Below are positions 17,112 to 25,996 of a stretch of 64,000 nucleotides of DNA, in pieces. Within the stretch, counting starts at the first letter, position 1. The number at the start of each line of letters is the position of its first letter. The position numbers and the translations under genes are program-made. The DNA lies in NCBI RefSeq assembly GCF_001476655.1, contig NZ_LDRT01000012.1, positions 1-64,000 of the forward strand, read 5' to 3'. Source of the DNA: Microbacterium testaceum. GTDB lineage: Bacteria > Actinomycetota > Actinomycetes > Actinomycetales > Microbacteriaceae. Below the pieces are notes generated by a model. The model was not told the DNA's origin and searched no databases. It saw only the letters and a program-made list of their open reading frames with translations.

Positions 17112-17753
17112 ATGGAGGAGGGCGGAACGCGGCAGCAGATCCTCGTGCACGCCGCCCGCCTGTTCGGCCGTCACGGTTATCACGGCACCACCACGCGAGA
17201 GATCGCCGATGCCGTCGGCATCCGCCAGCCGTCGCTGTTCTACCACTTCTCCGCGAAGCACGTCATCCTCTCCGAGCTGGTCGACGCCGACCTCGCGCAG
17301 ACCTTCGGTCGCCTCGAGGAGGCGCGCGCTCTTGACGCGTCCTGGGCCGAGCAGTTCCACTACTTCCTGACGATCAGCTCGCACGACTACCTCACGCTCC
17401 CCTACGACGCACGCGGGTACTACAGCGACGCGATCTTCACCGAGCCGGAGTTCGAGAACCAGCGCCGGGAGATCACGCGCTTCCACGAAGAGGTGCGCGC
17501 TCTCGTGGCGAGCGGCATCCGGGCGGGTGAGTTCATGGACGTCGACGCCGAGTTCGTCCAGCGGGCGATCACCGGCCTGCAGTTCGAGGGCATGCGCGAG
17601 CGCGAGACGAACGCCTCCGCGCCCGTCGCCCACCGACCGCTCCAGGTGTCAGACTTCATCCTCCGCGCGGTCCTCGTCGATCCCTTCCGTCTCGACGACG
17701 TCCGCGCCGCGACGCAGTCCCGCCTCGACGGGGCCGTCTCCTTCTCGCTGTAA
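17112..17753 (+). CDS. TetR-family regulator of the adjacent transporter operon
   Basis: A 213-residue regulator. The N-terminal helix-turn-helix RQQILVHAARLFGRHGYHGT, followed by TTREIADAVGIRQPSLFYHF, is typical of TetR. The rest is the helical ligand domain. Two palindromic sites lie between its stop and the transporter operon that follows on the same strand, so it probably represses that operon and may respond to an amino acid or gamma-glutamyl compound (inference from neighbours). There is no strong ribosome site before ATG 17112, but GATAGGAT six bases upstream could be a -10. Confidence 0.88.
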   Translation: MEEGGTRQQILVHAARLFGRHGYHGTTTREIADAVGIRQPSLFYHFSAKHVILSELVDADLAQTFGRLEEARALDASWAEQFHYFLTISSHDYLTLPYDARGYYSDAIFTEPEFENQRREITRFHEEVRALVASGIRAGEFMDVDAEFVQRAITGLQFEGMRERETNASAPVAHRPLQVSDFILRAVLVDPFRLDDVRAATQSRLDGAVSFSL

Positions 17754-17820
17754 TCCCCCCGCACGCCCCTGACATTTCTCGGGGGCGACTCCGCCGTGAA
17801 ATACGGGCGCAACACTCGCC

Positions 17821-17859
17821 GTCTATCAATTGATAGACGCATCACCTATCACTTGATAG
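17821..17859. promoter_or_regulatory. Paired operator palindromes upstream of the amino acid ABC operon
   Basis: A perfect 18-base palindrome GTCTATCAATTGATAGAC occupies 17821-17838. A second site CTATCACTTGATAG at 17846-17859 matches its core with one substitution. The centres are 23 bases apart, about two helical turns, so two regulator dimers could bind on the same face. They lie in the 160-base gap between the TetR gene and the solute-binding protein gene, the expected place for the TetR operator. Confidence 0.75.
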
Positions 17860-17916
17860 CCTGCTCCGCACGTCACTCCCGAGGTGGCGGAGCATCGAGC
17901 ATCGACGGAGATTTCC

Positions 17917-18783
17917 ATGCACACCACCACTCGCATCGCCGCGGTCGCCGCGGTCGCCGGCATCGCAGCCCTCGGCCTGGCCGCATGCTCCTCGAGTCCG
18001 GCTCCGGCCGCCGACACGGCATCCGCGATCGCCACCGTCGCCCCCAGCGCGCTGCGGTCAGCGGGCACGCTGTCGGTCTGCACGACGAACCTGGGGTCGC
18101 CGCCCAACATCAGCACCGACGAGTCGGGCACCCTCGTCGGCAGCGAAATCGACCTGGCCAAGGCGGTCGCGGGTCGCCTCGGTCTCACGCCCGACTTCGT
18201 GACCGTGGACTTCGCCGCGCTCATCCCGAGCCTGCAGGCGAAGCAGTGCGACGTCATCATGGCGTCGCTCTACATCAAGCCCGAGCGCAAAGAGGTCGTC
18301 GACTTCGTGCCGTACCTCACCTCCGCCACGGGTGTCGCGGTCAAGCAGGGATCGGATGCCGGGATCACCGGCCTCGACGACTCGCTCTGCGGCAAGAAGG
18401 TCATGGTGACGGTCGGCACCACCGCACAGGATCTCGCCGACAAGCAGTCGACGACGTGCACGTCGGAGGGGAAGAAGCCCCTCGACATCAGCACGAACAA
18501 CCAGGCGACGGTGGGCTTCCAGCAGCTCGTCAGCGGTCAGCTGGACGCCTACCTCGACGCCGCGGAGCTGATCGGCTACTACCAGAAGCAGGGCACCGCG
18601 GGCATCGAGATGGTGGGCGAGCCGACCGACGCGATCGACATCGGCGCCGCCACGCTCAAGGACGACACCGCCCTGCACGACGCGATCCAGACCGCTTTCG
18701 ACGACATCGTCTCCACCGGCGACTACACGAAGATCCTCAGTGCGTGGGGACAGGAGTCGCTCGCCTACACCGGGAGCAACTGA
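17917..18783 (+). CDS. Amino acid ABC transporter, substrate-binding lipoprotein
   Basis: A 288-residue solute-binding protein of the polar amino acid family. The signal peptide ends in a lipobox LGLAAC, so it is lipid-anchored outside the membrane. Later motifs are typical: [56 protein letters not shown] and a C-terminal [14 protein letters not shown] 17917 follows GGAG at nine bases. It starts the operon with permease (2-base gap) and ATPase genes and lies downstream of the paired operators. The ligand cannot be read; a gamma-glutamyltransferase next door suggests an amino acid or peptide conjugate. Confidence 0.92.
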   Translation: MHTTTRIAAVAAVAGIAALGLAACSSSPAPAADTASAIATVAPSALRSAGTLSVCTTNLGSPPNISTDESGTLVGSEIDLAKAVAGRLGLTPDFVTVDFAALIPSLQAKQCDVIMASLYIKPERKEVVDFVPYLTSATGVAVKQGSDAGITGLDDSLCGKKVMVTVGTTAQDLADKQSTTCTSEGKKPLDISTNNQATVGFQQLVSGQLDAYLDAAELIGYYQKQGTAGIEMVGEPTDAIDIGAATLKDDTALHDAIQTAFDDIVSTGDYTKILSAWGQESLAYTGSN

Positions 18784-18785
18784 CG

Positions 18786-19592
18786 ATGAATTTCGACTGG
18801 GGCTTCTTCTGGAAGAACCTGCTCACCCCGGGTCCTCCGTTCCTGCAGGGTCTCGCGCTGACCGTCCTCATCTCGGTGCTCGCGATGGCCGGGGCGCTCG
18901 TCGTCGGCCTCGTGATCGCGATGATGCGTCGGTCGACGTTCGCGCCGCTGCGCGTGATCGCGAGCCTGTACATCTGGCTGATCCGCGGCACCCCTCTCCT
19001 CGTCCAGCTCGTGATCATCTACACGGGCTTCGCCGCGGCGAACGTGTTCCGTTTCCAGGACGTCGACCTCGGCGGCATCCTGATCAAAGCCGCGATCCAG
19101 GCGGCGATCGTCGGGCTCATCATGAACGAGAGCGCGTACATCTCGGAGATCATCCGCGCGGGCCTCGACTCGGTCCCGGTGGGCCAGACCGAGGCGGCGC
19201 AGGCGCTGGGCATGTCGGGCGCCTCGGCGATGCGGTGGATCATCCTGCCCCAGTCGTTGCGTCTGATGGTCCCGCCGCTCGGCAACTCGTTCAACGGGCT
19301 CATGAAGAGCACGTCGATCCTCAGCGTCATCGGCGTCTCGGAGATGTTCCTGGTGACGCAGAGCATCAGCGCCGCGACCTTCCGCACATTCGAGATCTTC
19401 GCGGTGGTCGCGATCTACTACCTCGCCCTCACCACGATCTGGACGGTGATCCAGAGCGCGATCGAGAAGAAGCTCAACGCCCGGGTCGGCATCGTCACCA
19501 CGGTGTCTCCGTGGCAGCGGCTGTTCGGCGGGCGGCGCTCCGCTCCCCTCACCCCCGTCACCGCCCTCTCCGACTCGGGAGTCCTGAAATGA
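18786..19592 (+). CDS. Amino acid ABC transporter permease
   Basis: A 268-residue His/Glu/Gln/Arg-type permease. It has about five transmembrane helices, the early segment [18 protein letters not shown] and the EAA loop [20 protein letters not shown] that docks the ATPase. One permease gene only is present, so it would act as a homodimer. It begins two bases after the binding-protein stop and overlaps the ATPase gene by ATGA. Confidence 0.95.
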   Translation: MNFDWGFFWKNLLTPGPPFLQGLALTVLISVLAMAGALVVGLVIAMMRRSTFAPLRVIASLYIWLIRGTPLLVQLVIIYTGFAAANVFRFQDVDLGGILIKAAIQAAIVGLIMNESAYISEIIRAGLDSVPVGQTEAAQALGMSGASAMRWIILPQSLRLMVPPLGNSFNGLMKSTSILSVIGVSEMFLVTQSISAATFRTFEIFAVVAIYYLALTTIWTVIQSAIEKKLNARVGIVTTVSPWQRLFGGRRSAPLTPVTALSDSGVLK

Positions 19593-20356
19593 CCGACCCC
19601 ATCGTCCGCGCGAAGAACGTCACGCGCGCCCTCGGCGGCCGCCAGGTGCTCGACGACGTCTCGCTCGACGTGCAGCCCGGCGAGGTCGTCGTCCTCGTCG
19701 GCCCCTCGGGCGCCGGCAAGACGACGTTCCTCCGCACGATGAACGGCCTCGAGAGCATCGACGGCGGAGAGCTCACGGTCGCCGGTCAGCCCATGGGGTA
19801 CCGCATCGCACCGAACGGTCGACGCGTGCCCGCCACGAAGTCGGCCCTGCGTCAGCAGCGGCAGGAGATCGGCTTCGTCTTCCAGCACTTCAACCTCTTC
19901 CCGCACATGACCGCGCTCGAGAACATCTGGCACGCGCCCGTCCGCGTGCGCGGTGTCCCGAAGGCGGAGGCCGTCGCCCAGGCGCAGGCGCTCCTCGAGC
20001 GCGTGGGGCTGGGCGACAAGGCCGACGCGCGTCCGAGCAAGCTGTCGGGCGGTCAGCAGCAGCGCGTCGCGATCGCGCGGGCGCTCGCGATGAAGCCCCG
20101 CCTGATGCTGTTCGACGAGCCGACGAGCGCGCTCGATCCCGAGATGATCGGCGAGGTGCTCGACGTCATGCGCGAGCTCGCCGCCGACCACATGACCATG
20201 GTCGTGGTCACGCACGAGATGGGCTTCGCCCGCGAGGTGGCCGATCGGGTCGTGGTGATGGATGCCGGAGCGATCATCGAGATCGCCCCGCCAAGCCGTC
20301 TGTTCGCCGCGCCCGAGCACCCGCGCACGCAGGCCTTCCTCTCGAAGATCCTCTGA
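19589..20356 (+). CDS. Amino acid ABC transporter ATP-binding protein
   Basis: A 255-residue ABC ATPase of the GlnQ/HisP class. Walker A is [10 protein letters not shown], the Q-loop [13 protein letters not shown], the signature LSGGQQQR, Walker [15 protein letters not shown] and the switch His [11 protein letters not shown] short insert after about residue 62 ([17 protein letters not shown]) is longer than in GlnQ but common in related ATPases. It powers the permease encoded just upstream and overlaps that gene by four bases. Confidence 0.95.
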   Translation: MTDPIVRAKNVTRALGGRQVLDDVSLDVQPGEVVVLVGPSGAGKTTFLRTMNGLESIDGGELTVAGQPMGYRIAPNGRRVPATKSALRQQRQEIGFVFQHFNLFPHMTALENIWHAPVRVRGVPKAEAVAQAQALLERVGLGDKADARPSKLSGGQQQRVAIARALAMKPRLMLFDEPTSALDPEMIGEVLDVMRELAADHMTMVVVTHEMGFAREVADRVVVMDAGAIIEIAPPSRLFAAPEHPRTQAFLSKIL

Positions 20357-20395
20357 CCCTTCCCCCTCCCCCGCACGATCCACCCAGGAACACCC

Positions 20396-21952
20396 ATGTC
20401 TCGCACGCCCCTGACCGGCGCCATCGCCACCCCGCACGCCGACGCCACCCGCTCCGCGGAGAAGGCGTTCGCCAGCGGCGGCAACGCGATCGATGCCGCT
20501 CTCGCCGCGGCCGCCACGCTCAGCGTGGTCTACCCGCACAACGTCAGCATCGGCGGCGACCTGATCGCCCTGGTCCGCGACCCCTCGGGGCGCACGCGGT
20601 GCGTGAACGCGTCGGGCCCCGCGGCATCCGCCGTCGATCGCGCCGCGATGCGCGAGGCGCACGGCGAGGTGCTGCCCTACCGGGGGATCGACACCGTCAC
20701 CGTGCCGGGGGCGGTCCGCGGGTGGGACGTGCTGCGACGGATGGGCGGTCAGCTCGGCTGGGAGGAGATCTTCACGGATGCCATCGTCGCCGCGCGCGAC
20801 GGCGTGGCGGTGTCGCGTTCCCTCGCCGCCGCGTTCCGCGACGAGGAGGCGGCGATCGGTTTCGACGCCGGTTTCCGCGAGACGTTCCTCGCCGGCGGCC
20901 TGCCGGTCGAGGGCGACGCGCTGGTGCAGCCCGTGCTCGCCCGTACGCTCGAGGCGATCCGCGACGGCGGCGCTGCCGCGCTGTACGACGGTGGGCTCAG
21001 GGCATCCTTCGTCGATGGCCTCGCCAGCCTCGGCTCGCGCATCGGCGCGGCTGACCTGTTGCTGTTCCACCCTGAGGTCGTCGAGCCGCTGTCCACCTCG
21101 TTCGGGCCGTACCGCGTGCTGACGAGCCCGCCGAACACCCACGGCTTCGTGCTGCTGCGAGTGCTGGGCGAGCTCGAACGTCAGGGCATCGCCGACCCGC
21201 TCGGCGCGGACTTCGGACGCATGATGGAGCACTTCTTCGCCGCCAACCTCGTGCGCGACGAACTGCTCGCCGACCCGCGGGTCACCTCGGGAGACGTCAC
21301 CGAGCTGCTCAACGGCGACGCGACCGCCCACGGCGACGAGCCGGTGCTGCCGGGCTTCCGTCGCCCGCGCGGTGACACGGTGGGCATCGCGGTGTCGGAC
21401 TCGTCGGGGTGGTCGGTCTCGCTCATCCAGAGCGTCTACCACGCCTTCGGAGCCGCGGTCGTGGAGCCGTCCACCGGCATCCTGCTGCACAACCGCGGCA
21501 CCGGCTTCTCGCTGGATCCCGCATCACCGAACGCCCTCGCCCCCGGCAAGCGCCCGCTGCACACGCTCATGCCCGTGATGGTCGACGACGCCCAGGGCCT
21601 GCGCTTCGTGTCGGCCACGATGGGCGGCCAGGGTCAGCCCCAGATCCACGCCCAGACCCTGCTGCGGGCGATGGCCGGAGCCTCCGCGCAAGAGGCGGTG
21701 TCGGCCCCGCGCGCCATCGTCGGCCCGCAGCGCGACGGCGACGCCCCGTCCGACATCTACGTCGAGAGCGACCTCCCCGCCCCGGCCCGCGCCTCGCTCG
21801 CCGAGACGCGCCTGCACCTCATCGAGACCCCGGACGCCGATGAGCTCGTCGGTCACGCCAACCTCGTCGCCGTGGCATCCGATGGTGGGCTGGATGCCGG
21901 AAGCGACCCGCGCTCGGATGGTGCGGCGAGCGTGCGGATGTACGGGGGCTGA
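20396..21952 (+). CDS. Gamma-glutamyltransferase family protein (Ntn hydrolase)
   Basis: A 518-residue enzyme of the gamma-glutamyltranspeptidase family, which self-cleaves and then hydrolyses or transfers gamma-glutamyl groups. The nucleophile is Thr328 in RGDTVGIAV. The glycine-rich FASGGNAIDAALAAA near the N-terminus and NVSIGGDLIA, GPAAS, and ATMGGQGQPQIHAQTL are family motifs. It has no signal peptide, unlike the secreted E. coli enzyme, so it should act in the cytoplasm. It is 39 bases after the transporter ATPase gene, probably in the same TetR-controlled operon, so the pathway would be uptake and then cytoplasmic cleavage of a gamma-glutamyl or related amide. Confidence 0.9.
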   Translation: MSRTPLTGAIATPHADATRSAEKAFASGGNAIDAALAAAATLSVVYPHNVSIGGDLIALVRDPSGRTRCVNASGPAASAVDRAAMREAHGEVLPYRGIDTVTVPGAVRGWDVLRRMGGQLGWEEIFTDAIVAARDGVAVSRSLAAAFRDEEAAIGFDAGFRETFLAGGLPVEGDALVQPVLARTLEAIRDGGAAALYDGGLRASFVDGLASLGSRIGAADLLLFHPEVVEPLSTSFGPYRVLTSPPNTHGFVLLRVLGELERQGIADPLGADFGRMMEHFFAANLVRDELLADPRVTSGDVTELLNGDATAHGDEPVLPGFRRPRGDTVGIAVSDSSGWSVSLIQSVYHAFGAAVVEPSTGILLHNRGTGFSLDPASPNALAPGKRPLHTLMPVMVDDAQGLRFVSATMGGQGQPQIHAQTLLRAMAGASAQEAVSAPRAIVGPQRDGDAPSDIYVESDLPAPARASLAETRLHLIETPDADELVGHANLVAVASDGGLDAGSDPRSDGAASVRMYGG

Positions 21953-21998
21953 GGCGGATCGGCTCGTAGTAGGGGAAGCGGTATGTCAGCCTGAACGC

Positions 21999-22580
21999 AT
22001 GGGACGCGCCGCCACGATCACCGTCGCGGCCTCCGCGCTCGTCATCGCGGGGCTGGTCGCCCTCGCGATCCCGGCCTTCACCGGAATGGATGCCGACCAG
22101 CCCGAGGCCCCGGCCGTCGGGGCGGTCGGCCCCGCCGCCGACGCGCCGTCCGTGCAGACGACCGCGCCGGCGACCCCCGATATCCCCGAACTGCCCGACT
22201 GGGCAGAGGGGTCGGGGCCGTGGATCATCTACCCCGACGGATTCGAATGCCAGGGCACCGAGGGCTGCCCGAACGACTACCGGTCGCTGATCGGTGAGCC
22301 CGGCGACGTCCTCCCGCGGAACGTCTACTACTACGACCCCGCGACACACGATTTCGACCCCGCGAACCCCAACCGGTTCTTCGTGTCCCCCAAAGCCGCG
22401 CCCGGTGCCGATCTGGGCCCCATGCCGGGAGCGGACGGGTACGCGGTCGTCTCCGGGGTCGACCGGCAGGTGAAGTCCTACTACTTCGGGCGGGCCGACA
22501 CCCTGGATGCCATCGGCGAGCGCTTCTCGATCGATCCGGCCGAGCTGACCCGCGACGGCGACAGGCTCGTCTTCCCCTGA
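21999..22580 (+). CDS. Membrane-anchored protein with C-terminal LysM-like segment
   Basis: A 193-residue exported protein. One hydrophobic helix at residues 5-28 (ITVAASALVIAGLVALAIPA) acts as anchor. A Pro/Ala-rich linker follows, then a Trp/Tyr-rich region with two Cys (FECQGTEGC) that may form a disulfide. The last 35 residues (YYFGRADTLDAIGERFSIDP) read like a LysM peptidoglycan-binding motif. ATG 21999 has no ribosome site; TATGTC about 16 bases upstream may be a -10. A wall-facing role is likely. Confidence 0.65.
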   Translation: MGRAATITVAASALVIAGLVALAIPAFTGMDADQPEAPAVGAVGPAADAPSVQTTAPATPDIPELPDWAEGSGPWIIYPDGFECQGTEGCPNDYRSLIGEPGDVLPRNVYYYDPATHDFDPANPNRFFVSPKAAPGADLGPMPGADGYAVVSGVDRQVKSYYFGRADTLDAIGERFSIDPAELTRDGDRLVFP

Positions 22581-22709
22581 CCCGTCGAAAGACAGAGCAG
22601 CAGAGCGGCCGTGTCAACCCACCGCTGCACACATGTGCATTCCGTGGAATAGGTCATCGTCACGCTCCGTTAGGTTCGCGTGGCCCTTGTTCCCCACGAA
22701 AGGACTCCC

Positions 22710-23786
22710 GTGAGCCTGTTCAGCCCCACCACCGTCGGCAGCATCGGTGTGCGCAACCGCGTCTCGCTCGCCCCCATGACCCGCCTGCGCGCGAGCGCCG
22801 ACGGCGTTCCCGGCCCGATCGTCGCGAAGTACTACGCGCAGCGCGCCGGCATCGGCCTCCTCGTCACCGAGGGCGTGTTCCCGAGCGCCGAGTCGAAGGC
22901 GTACCCCGGCCAGCCCGGAATCGTCACCGACGAGCAGGCCGCCGGCTGGGCGAAGGTCGCGGATGCCGTCCACGCTGAAGGCGGAGTGGTGTTCATGCAG
23001 CTCATGAACGGCGGACGCGTCACCCACACCGACATCACCGGCACCGACCGCATCGTCGCCCCCTCGGCGATCGCGATCGAGGGCGACACCCGCCTCGCCG
23101 ACGGCTCGAAGGTCGCGTTCCCGGTTCCGCACGCCCTCGAGACCGACGAGCTCGCCACGATCCGCGACGAGTTCGTGACGGCCGCCCGTCGCGCCGTGGA
23201 TGCCGGCATCGACGGCGTCGAGCTGCACTCCGCGAACGGATACCTGCTGCACGAGTTCCTCTCCCCCGCCTCCAACCAGCGCACCGACGGCTACGGCGGA
23301 TCGCCCGAGGCCCGCGCCCGCTTCGTCATCGAGGTCGCGCAGGCCGTTGTCGCCGAGGTCGGCGCCGACCGCGTCGGCATCCGCATCTCCCCCGCCCACA
23401 ACATCCAGGACGTCTGGGAGAAGGACGACGCCGAAACGCGCGCCACCTACGAGGCCCTCATCGCCGGCCTCGCCCCGCTGGGACTTGCGTACCTGAGCGT
23501 GCTGCACGGCGACCCCGCGAGCGACCTCATCCAGGACCTGCGCCGCGCCTTCGGCGGAACCTTCATCGTCAACTCCGGCTTCTCCAAGATGACCACGCGC
23601 GAAGAGGCCGTCACGGCCGTTGACGAGGGCATCGCCGACCTGATCGCCGTCGGCCGCCCCGCCATCGCCAACCCCGACCTCGTCACCCGCTGGGAGCAGA
23701 ACGCCGACGAGAACGAGGTCGACCAGGCCTCGGTCTACGGCCCCGACGAGCGCGGATACACGGACTACCCGTTCTTGCAGGGCTGA
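22710..23786 (+). CDS. Old Yellow Enzyme-type alkene reductase
   Basis: A 358-residue FMN TIM-barrel oxidoreductase that reduces activated C=C bonds with NAD(P)H. Motifs: NRVSLAPMTRLRA near the start, GRVTHTDITG, the ligand-binding VELHSANGYLLHEFLSPASN with the usual His and Asn, GYGGSPEARARF and a C-terminal AVGRPAIANPDLV phosphate site. GTG 22710 is chosen because GAAAGGA lies seven bases upstream. A perfect hairpin terminator follows the stop. Short fragments of a related gene appear near 24.0 kb and at 36.34 kb. Confidence 0.93.
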   Translation: MSLFSPTTVGSIGVRNRVSLAPMTRLRASADGVPGPIVAKYYAQRAGIGLLVTEGVFPSAESKAYPGQPGIVTDEQAAGWAKVADAVHAEGGVVFMQLMNGGRVTHTDITGTDRIVAPSAIAIEGDTRLADGSKVAFPVPHALETDELATIRDEFVTAARRAVDAGIDGVELHSANGYLLHEFLSPASNQRTDGYGGSPEARARFVIEVAQAVVAEVGADRVGIRISPAHNIQDVWEKDDAETRATYEALIAGLAPLGLAYLSVLHGDPASDLIQDLRRAFGGTFIVNSGFSKMTTREEAVTAVDEGIADLIAVGRPAIANPDLVTRWEQNADENEVDQASVYGPDERGYTDYPFLQG

Positions 23787-23799
23787 CATTCCGGATGCC

Positions 23800-23832
23800 A
23801 GGGCCCCGCGCGACCTGTTCGCGCGGGGCCCT
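23800..23832 (+). terminator. Perfect hairpin terminator after the OYE gene
   Basis: AGGGCCCCGCGCGA at 23800-23813 pairs over all 14 bases with TCGCGCGGGGCCCT at 23819-23832 around a 5-base loop. It lies 14 bases past the stop codon. There is no T-tract, which is common for intrinsic terminators in actinobacteria. Confidence 0.85.
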
Positions 23833-24221
23833 CGCCTACGCGGCGGGCCCGGTAGTGCTGCACGCCTGCTCCGCACTCAGACGGTCGCCGCCGCCACGCA
23901 CGTCGGACTCGATCGCATCGCATCCGTGATCCTTCGCCGACGTATCCCTATCTACAGGTGCGAACGGGTAGACCGTCACGCAACCCCAGTTTCCACAGAC
24001 TCAACTCCCCGTGATGTCGAGGCATCGCGTCGGGCCGTGGATGCCTGCATCGAGGCGGGGTCTGCCGTGCGAATCGCGACAAACTTCAGCCCAACATACG
24101 GCGACGCTGTCGGCACGGCCACCGCCCCGGTGGGGCTGAATCTCACGACCCAACAAGTAGGGCGTCAGAGCCGGCAGTACGGCGTACATAGCGGGCTGCG
24201 CGCCGGAAGCGGGGGCCCGTC
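23833..24221. other. Non-coding stretch with possible gene debris
   Basis: No convincing gene was found. Codon bias is poor in all frames. A short plus-strand stretch near 24025-24060 reads SRRAVDACIEAG, similar to ARRAVDAGIDG of the neighbouring Old Yellow Enzyme, so this may be worn debris of a second such gene; the match is too short to be sure. Confidence 0.4.
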
Positions 24222-24283
24222 GGGCGTGGTAGCGAGAGGGCATGGCCGTGCCGGTTGCGCAGCCCGTTGAGTGGAGCTGACTG
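24222..24283 (+). pseudogene. Fossil of the 3' end of a DnaQ-BRCT-zinc gene
   Basis: These about 60 bases match the last 20 codons of the intact gene at 36472-37698 with only a handful of changes, including the ending coding for PVEWS and a TGA in the same place. One change makes an in-frame stop (TGG to TAG) before the conserved REG codons. Nothing of the remaining gene is left. Confidence 0.75.
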
Positions 24284-24323
24284 CGAGACCGTCCAGCTCC
24301 CGGGATTGCGCGGTGCCGCTGCG

Positions 24324-24432
24324 TCACACAGGCCGATAGCGCTGCATGATCGCGCCGGAACGAAGTTCCCGCCGCTCGAGGAGCTCGAGAGCGACGCCGA
24401 TCCCTTCGAGAAGCCGCGGCCCACGCCGAAGC
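24324..24432 (-). pseudogene. Fossil of the 3' end of a RibD-like reductase gene, left copy
   Basis: On the minus strand this matches the last about 36 codons of the intact reductase at 37745-38299, with the stop at the same point and the C-terminal coding for SGAxMQRYRPV still readable. Small indels shift the frame further up. It directly follows the exonuclease fossil in the same order and spacing as at the intact locus, so the pair is a block copy. Confidence 0.75.
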
Positions 24433-24527
24433 CGTGAGCCACCCAGGTATCAGCGGCGGTGGGCGACTCCTGCTGGTCGCCGACTCAGGCATATCGCCCC
24501 CGATAACCCCTTGACTATCCTGTTGAT

Positions 24528-24971
24528 ATGAACATTCGGGCCGGCCGAGAAGCGGCGGGGATGAGCCAGGCCGAGCTCGCCCGCGCCGCCAGGGTGGCGC
24601 AGCCCAACATCTCGGCGTACGAGAACGGCCGGCGTCAGCCCAGCCCCGAGGTTCTCGAACGGATCCGTCGCGCGCTGGTCGGCACCCTCAACGACCGCCT
24701 CTTCCGTCACCGCGACGAGATCCACCGCCTCGTCGCCGAGCATCACGCCACCGATCCCCGCGTCTTCGGCTCGGTCGCTCGCGGCGAGGCGACCGGCGAG
24801 TCCGACATCGACCTCCTCGTCGACTTCGGCCCCGACGCGGGCCTCCTCGACGAAGTGGGCCTGCGCCTCGCTCTGACCGATCTTCTGCAGGTCTCCGTCG
24901 ATGTCGTGGCATCTGACACCCTGCGCGGCGCGCTACGCGATCGCATCCTTCGCGAAGCGGTGCCCGTGTGA
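24528..24971 (+). CDS. HTH-nucleotidyltransferase antitoxin (MntA-like)
   Basis: A 147-residue fusion. Residues 1-50 form an XRE-type helix-turn-helix (GMSQAELARAARVAQPNISAY). Residues 75-147 are a minimal nucleotidyltransferase with GSVARGEATGESDIDLLVDF; Gly81-Ser82 and the Asp pair Asp93/Asp95 are the catalytic set. In MNT-HEPN systems this enzyme adds AMP to the HEPN toxin and neutralises it. The fused helix-turn-helix would let it control its own operon. It overlaps the HEPN gene by four bases. TTGACTATCCTGTTGAT before ATG 24528 may hold a promoter with little or no leader. Confidence 0.88.
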   Translation: MNIRAGREAAGMSQAELARAARVAQPNISAYENGRRQPSPEVLERIRRALVGTLNDRLFRHRDEIHRLVAEHHATDPRVFGSVARGEATGESDIDLLVDFGPDAGLLDEVGLRLALTDLLQVSVDVVASDTLRGALRDRILREAVPV

Positions 24972-25327
24972 GCGCTGACACCCGGAAGGCGCAGGATGCC
25001 GCGACCCGGATCATCGCGATCTGCGACGTGATCGCCGAGATTGTGGCAGAGGGCGAGGAGTCGTTCGTCGCGAACGTGCATTCGCAGTGGGCCGCCGAGA
25101 TGGGCCTGATCCGCATCGGGGAGGGTGTCGCGAAGATCCCCGAGCCAATTCGCGCGCGCTTCGCCGGGCAGCCGTGGCGACAGATCATCGACATGCGAAA
25201 CTTCGCCGCCCACCAATACGACGATCTCGACCCGCACCGCGTCTGGCGCACGCTGACAAGAGATGTGCCGCGGCTGCGCGCCTACCTGATCGACGCGCTC
25301 ATTCCCGGCCTTCACACCGGACGGTAG
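24968..25327 (+). CDS. HEPN-domain toxin (HepT-like, DUF86)
   Basis: A 119-residue helical protein. RNFAAHQY at residues 77-84 is the RX4HXY motif (Arg77, His82, Tyr84) of HepT ribonucleases; the Tyr is the residue modified by the partner nucleotidyltransferase in studied systems. The start GTG 24968 overlaps the antitoxin stop. The last five codons lie in sequence that otherwise matches the end of the RibD-like reductase gene, so the module's right boundary is near 25312 and the C-terminal tail is probably borrowed from that fossil. Confidence 0.88.
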   Translation: MSADTRKAQDAATRIIAICDVIAEIVAEGEESFVANVHSQWAAEMGLIRIGEGVAKIPEPIRARFAGQPWRQIIDMRNFAAHQYDDLDPHRVWRTLTRDVPRLRAYLIDALIPGLHTGR

Positions 25328-25562
25328 CGCTGAACCGTAGCCCCGATGCGAGCTCCCTCCGCTCGATGAGTTCCAGCTTCTCCTCGACGCCCTCGAGCAA
25401 CCGCGGCCGTCGCCCCGCCACCACCGAATGCACGACGAACATGTACTCGTCGATGAGCCCGTGCGCCGCGAGCGCCACCGGCAGCCGAACGCCCCCCCCA
25501 GGGCGATCCCCCGCCCCGGCTGCTCCTTCAGCGCCCGGACGGCGTCTATGACATCACCGTGG
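25312..25562 (-). pseudogene. Decayed RibD-like reductase gene, right copy
   Basis: The minus strand matches about the last 85 codons of the intact reductase at 37745-38299: GDVIDAVRALKEQPGRGIAL is readable, then the frame breaks at a run of C near 25491-25497 and continues one frame over with the equivalent of GLIDEYMFVVH. The 5' half of the gene is gone: at about 25560 the sequence jumps straight to the part equivalent to 38307, a deletion of roughly 300 bases. Confidence 0.8.
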
Positions 25563-25850
25563 ACGAGTTCCTCGCCGGGACTCCTCCGCGGAAGAACCCC
25601 CCGCGCATTCTGCGGGCTGTCCGTGTACGCATTGGGCCTGCTCGCCGACGTTGGGCTGGACGCGGCGGGCGCGGCAGCACGTCGCGCGCGGGCGCGTGCA
25701 GCAGAACCGTCCCTCGGCAGGGCCATTCGTCCGTGTCCGAGCCCTTGAACCGCGCCGAGACGAATGCCTCGACGTCGCCGCCCGGCACGACCCGCGGCAC
25801 GAACGACGGGGCCCGCGACCGCGCAGGAACCCGGCCGTTCGGCGCGGGCA
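25563..25850 (-). pseudogene. Decayed WYL-regulator gene
   Basis: The minus strand has the same order of blocks as the 3' part of the intact WYL regulator at 38304-39290. The block coding for VPRVVPGGDVEAFVSARFKG at about 25740-25800 is close to the intact VPRVVPGGDVDAFVSGRFKG, and ends match near 25565. Between them are deletions and frame changes, and the 5' two thirds of the gene are absent. Confidence 0.75.
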
Positions 25851-25996
25851 TCAGTCGCTGACCTTGTTCTCGCGCTTCCTGAACGTTGCTTCCCCGGGGA
25901 CGGTTCGACCGGTGGGGGTGGGCGGAAGACAGCCCCAGCTCGGCCCCGGGGATCACGCCTGTGGCTGAGGTCCGGGGCCGAGCGGGGCTGTCGTGG

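Noticed and set aside
19418-21490. A minus-strand open frame of 690 codons
   Set aside because: Antisense to the ABC ATPase and gamma-glutamyltransferase genes, both well supported.
24528-25327. The toxin-antitoxin pair as part of an integrated plasmid or phage
   Set aside because: There is no integrase, replication gene or tRNA end nearby; the flanks are fossils of a chromosomal locus instead.
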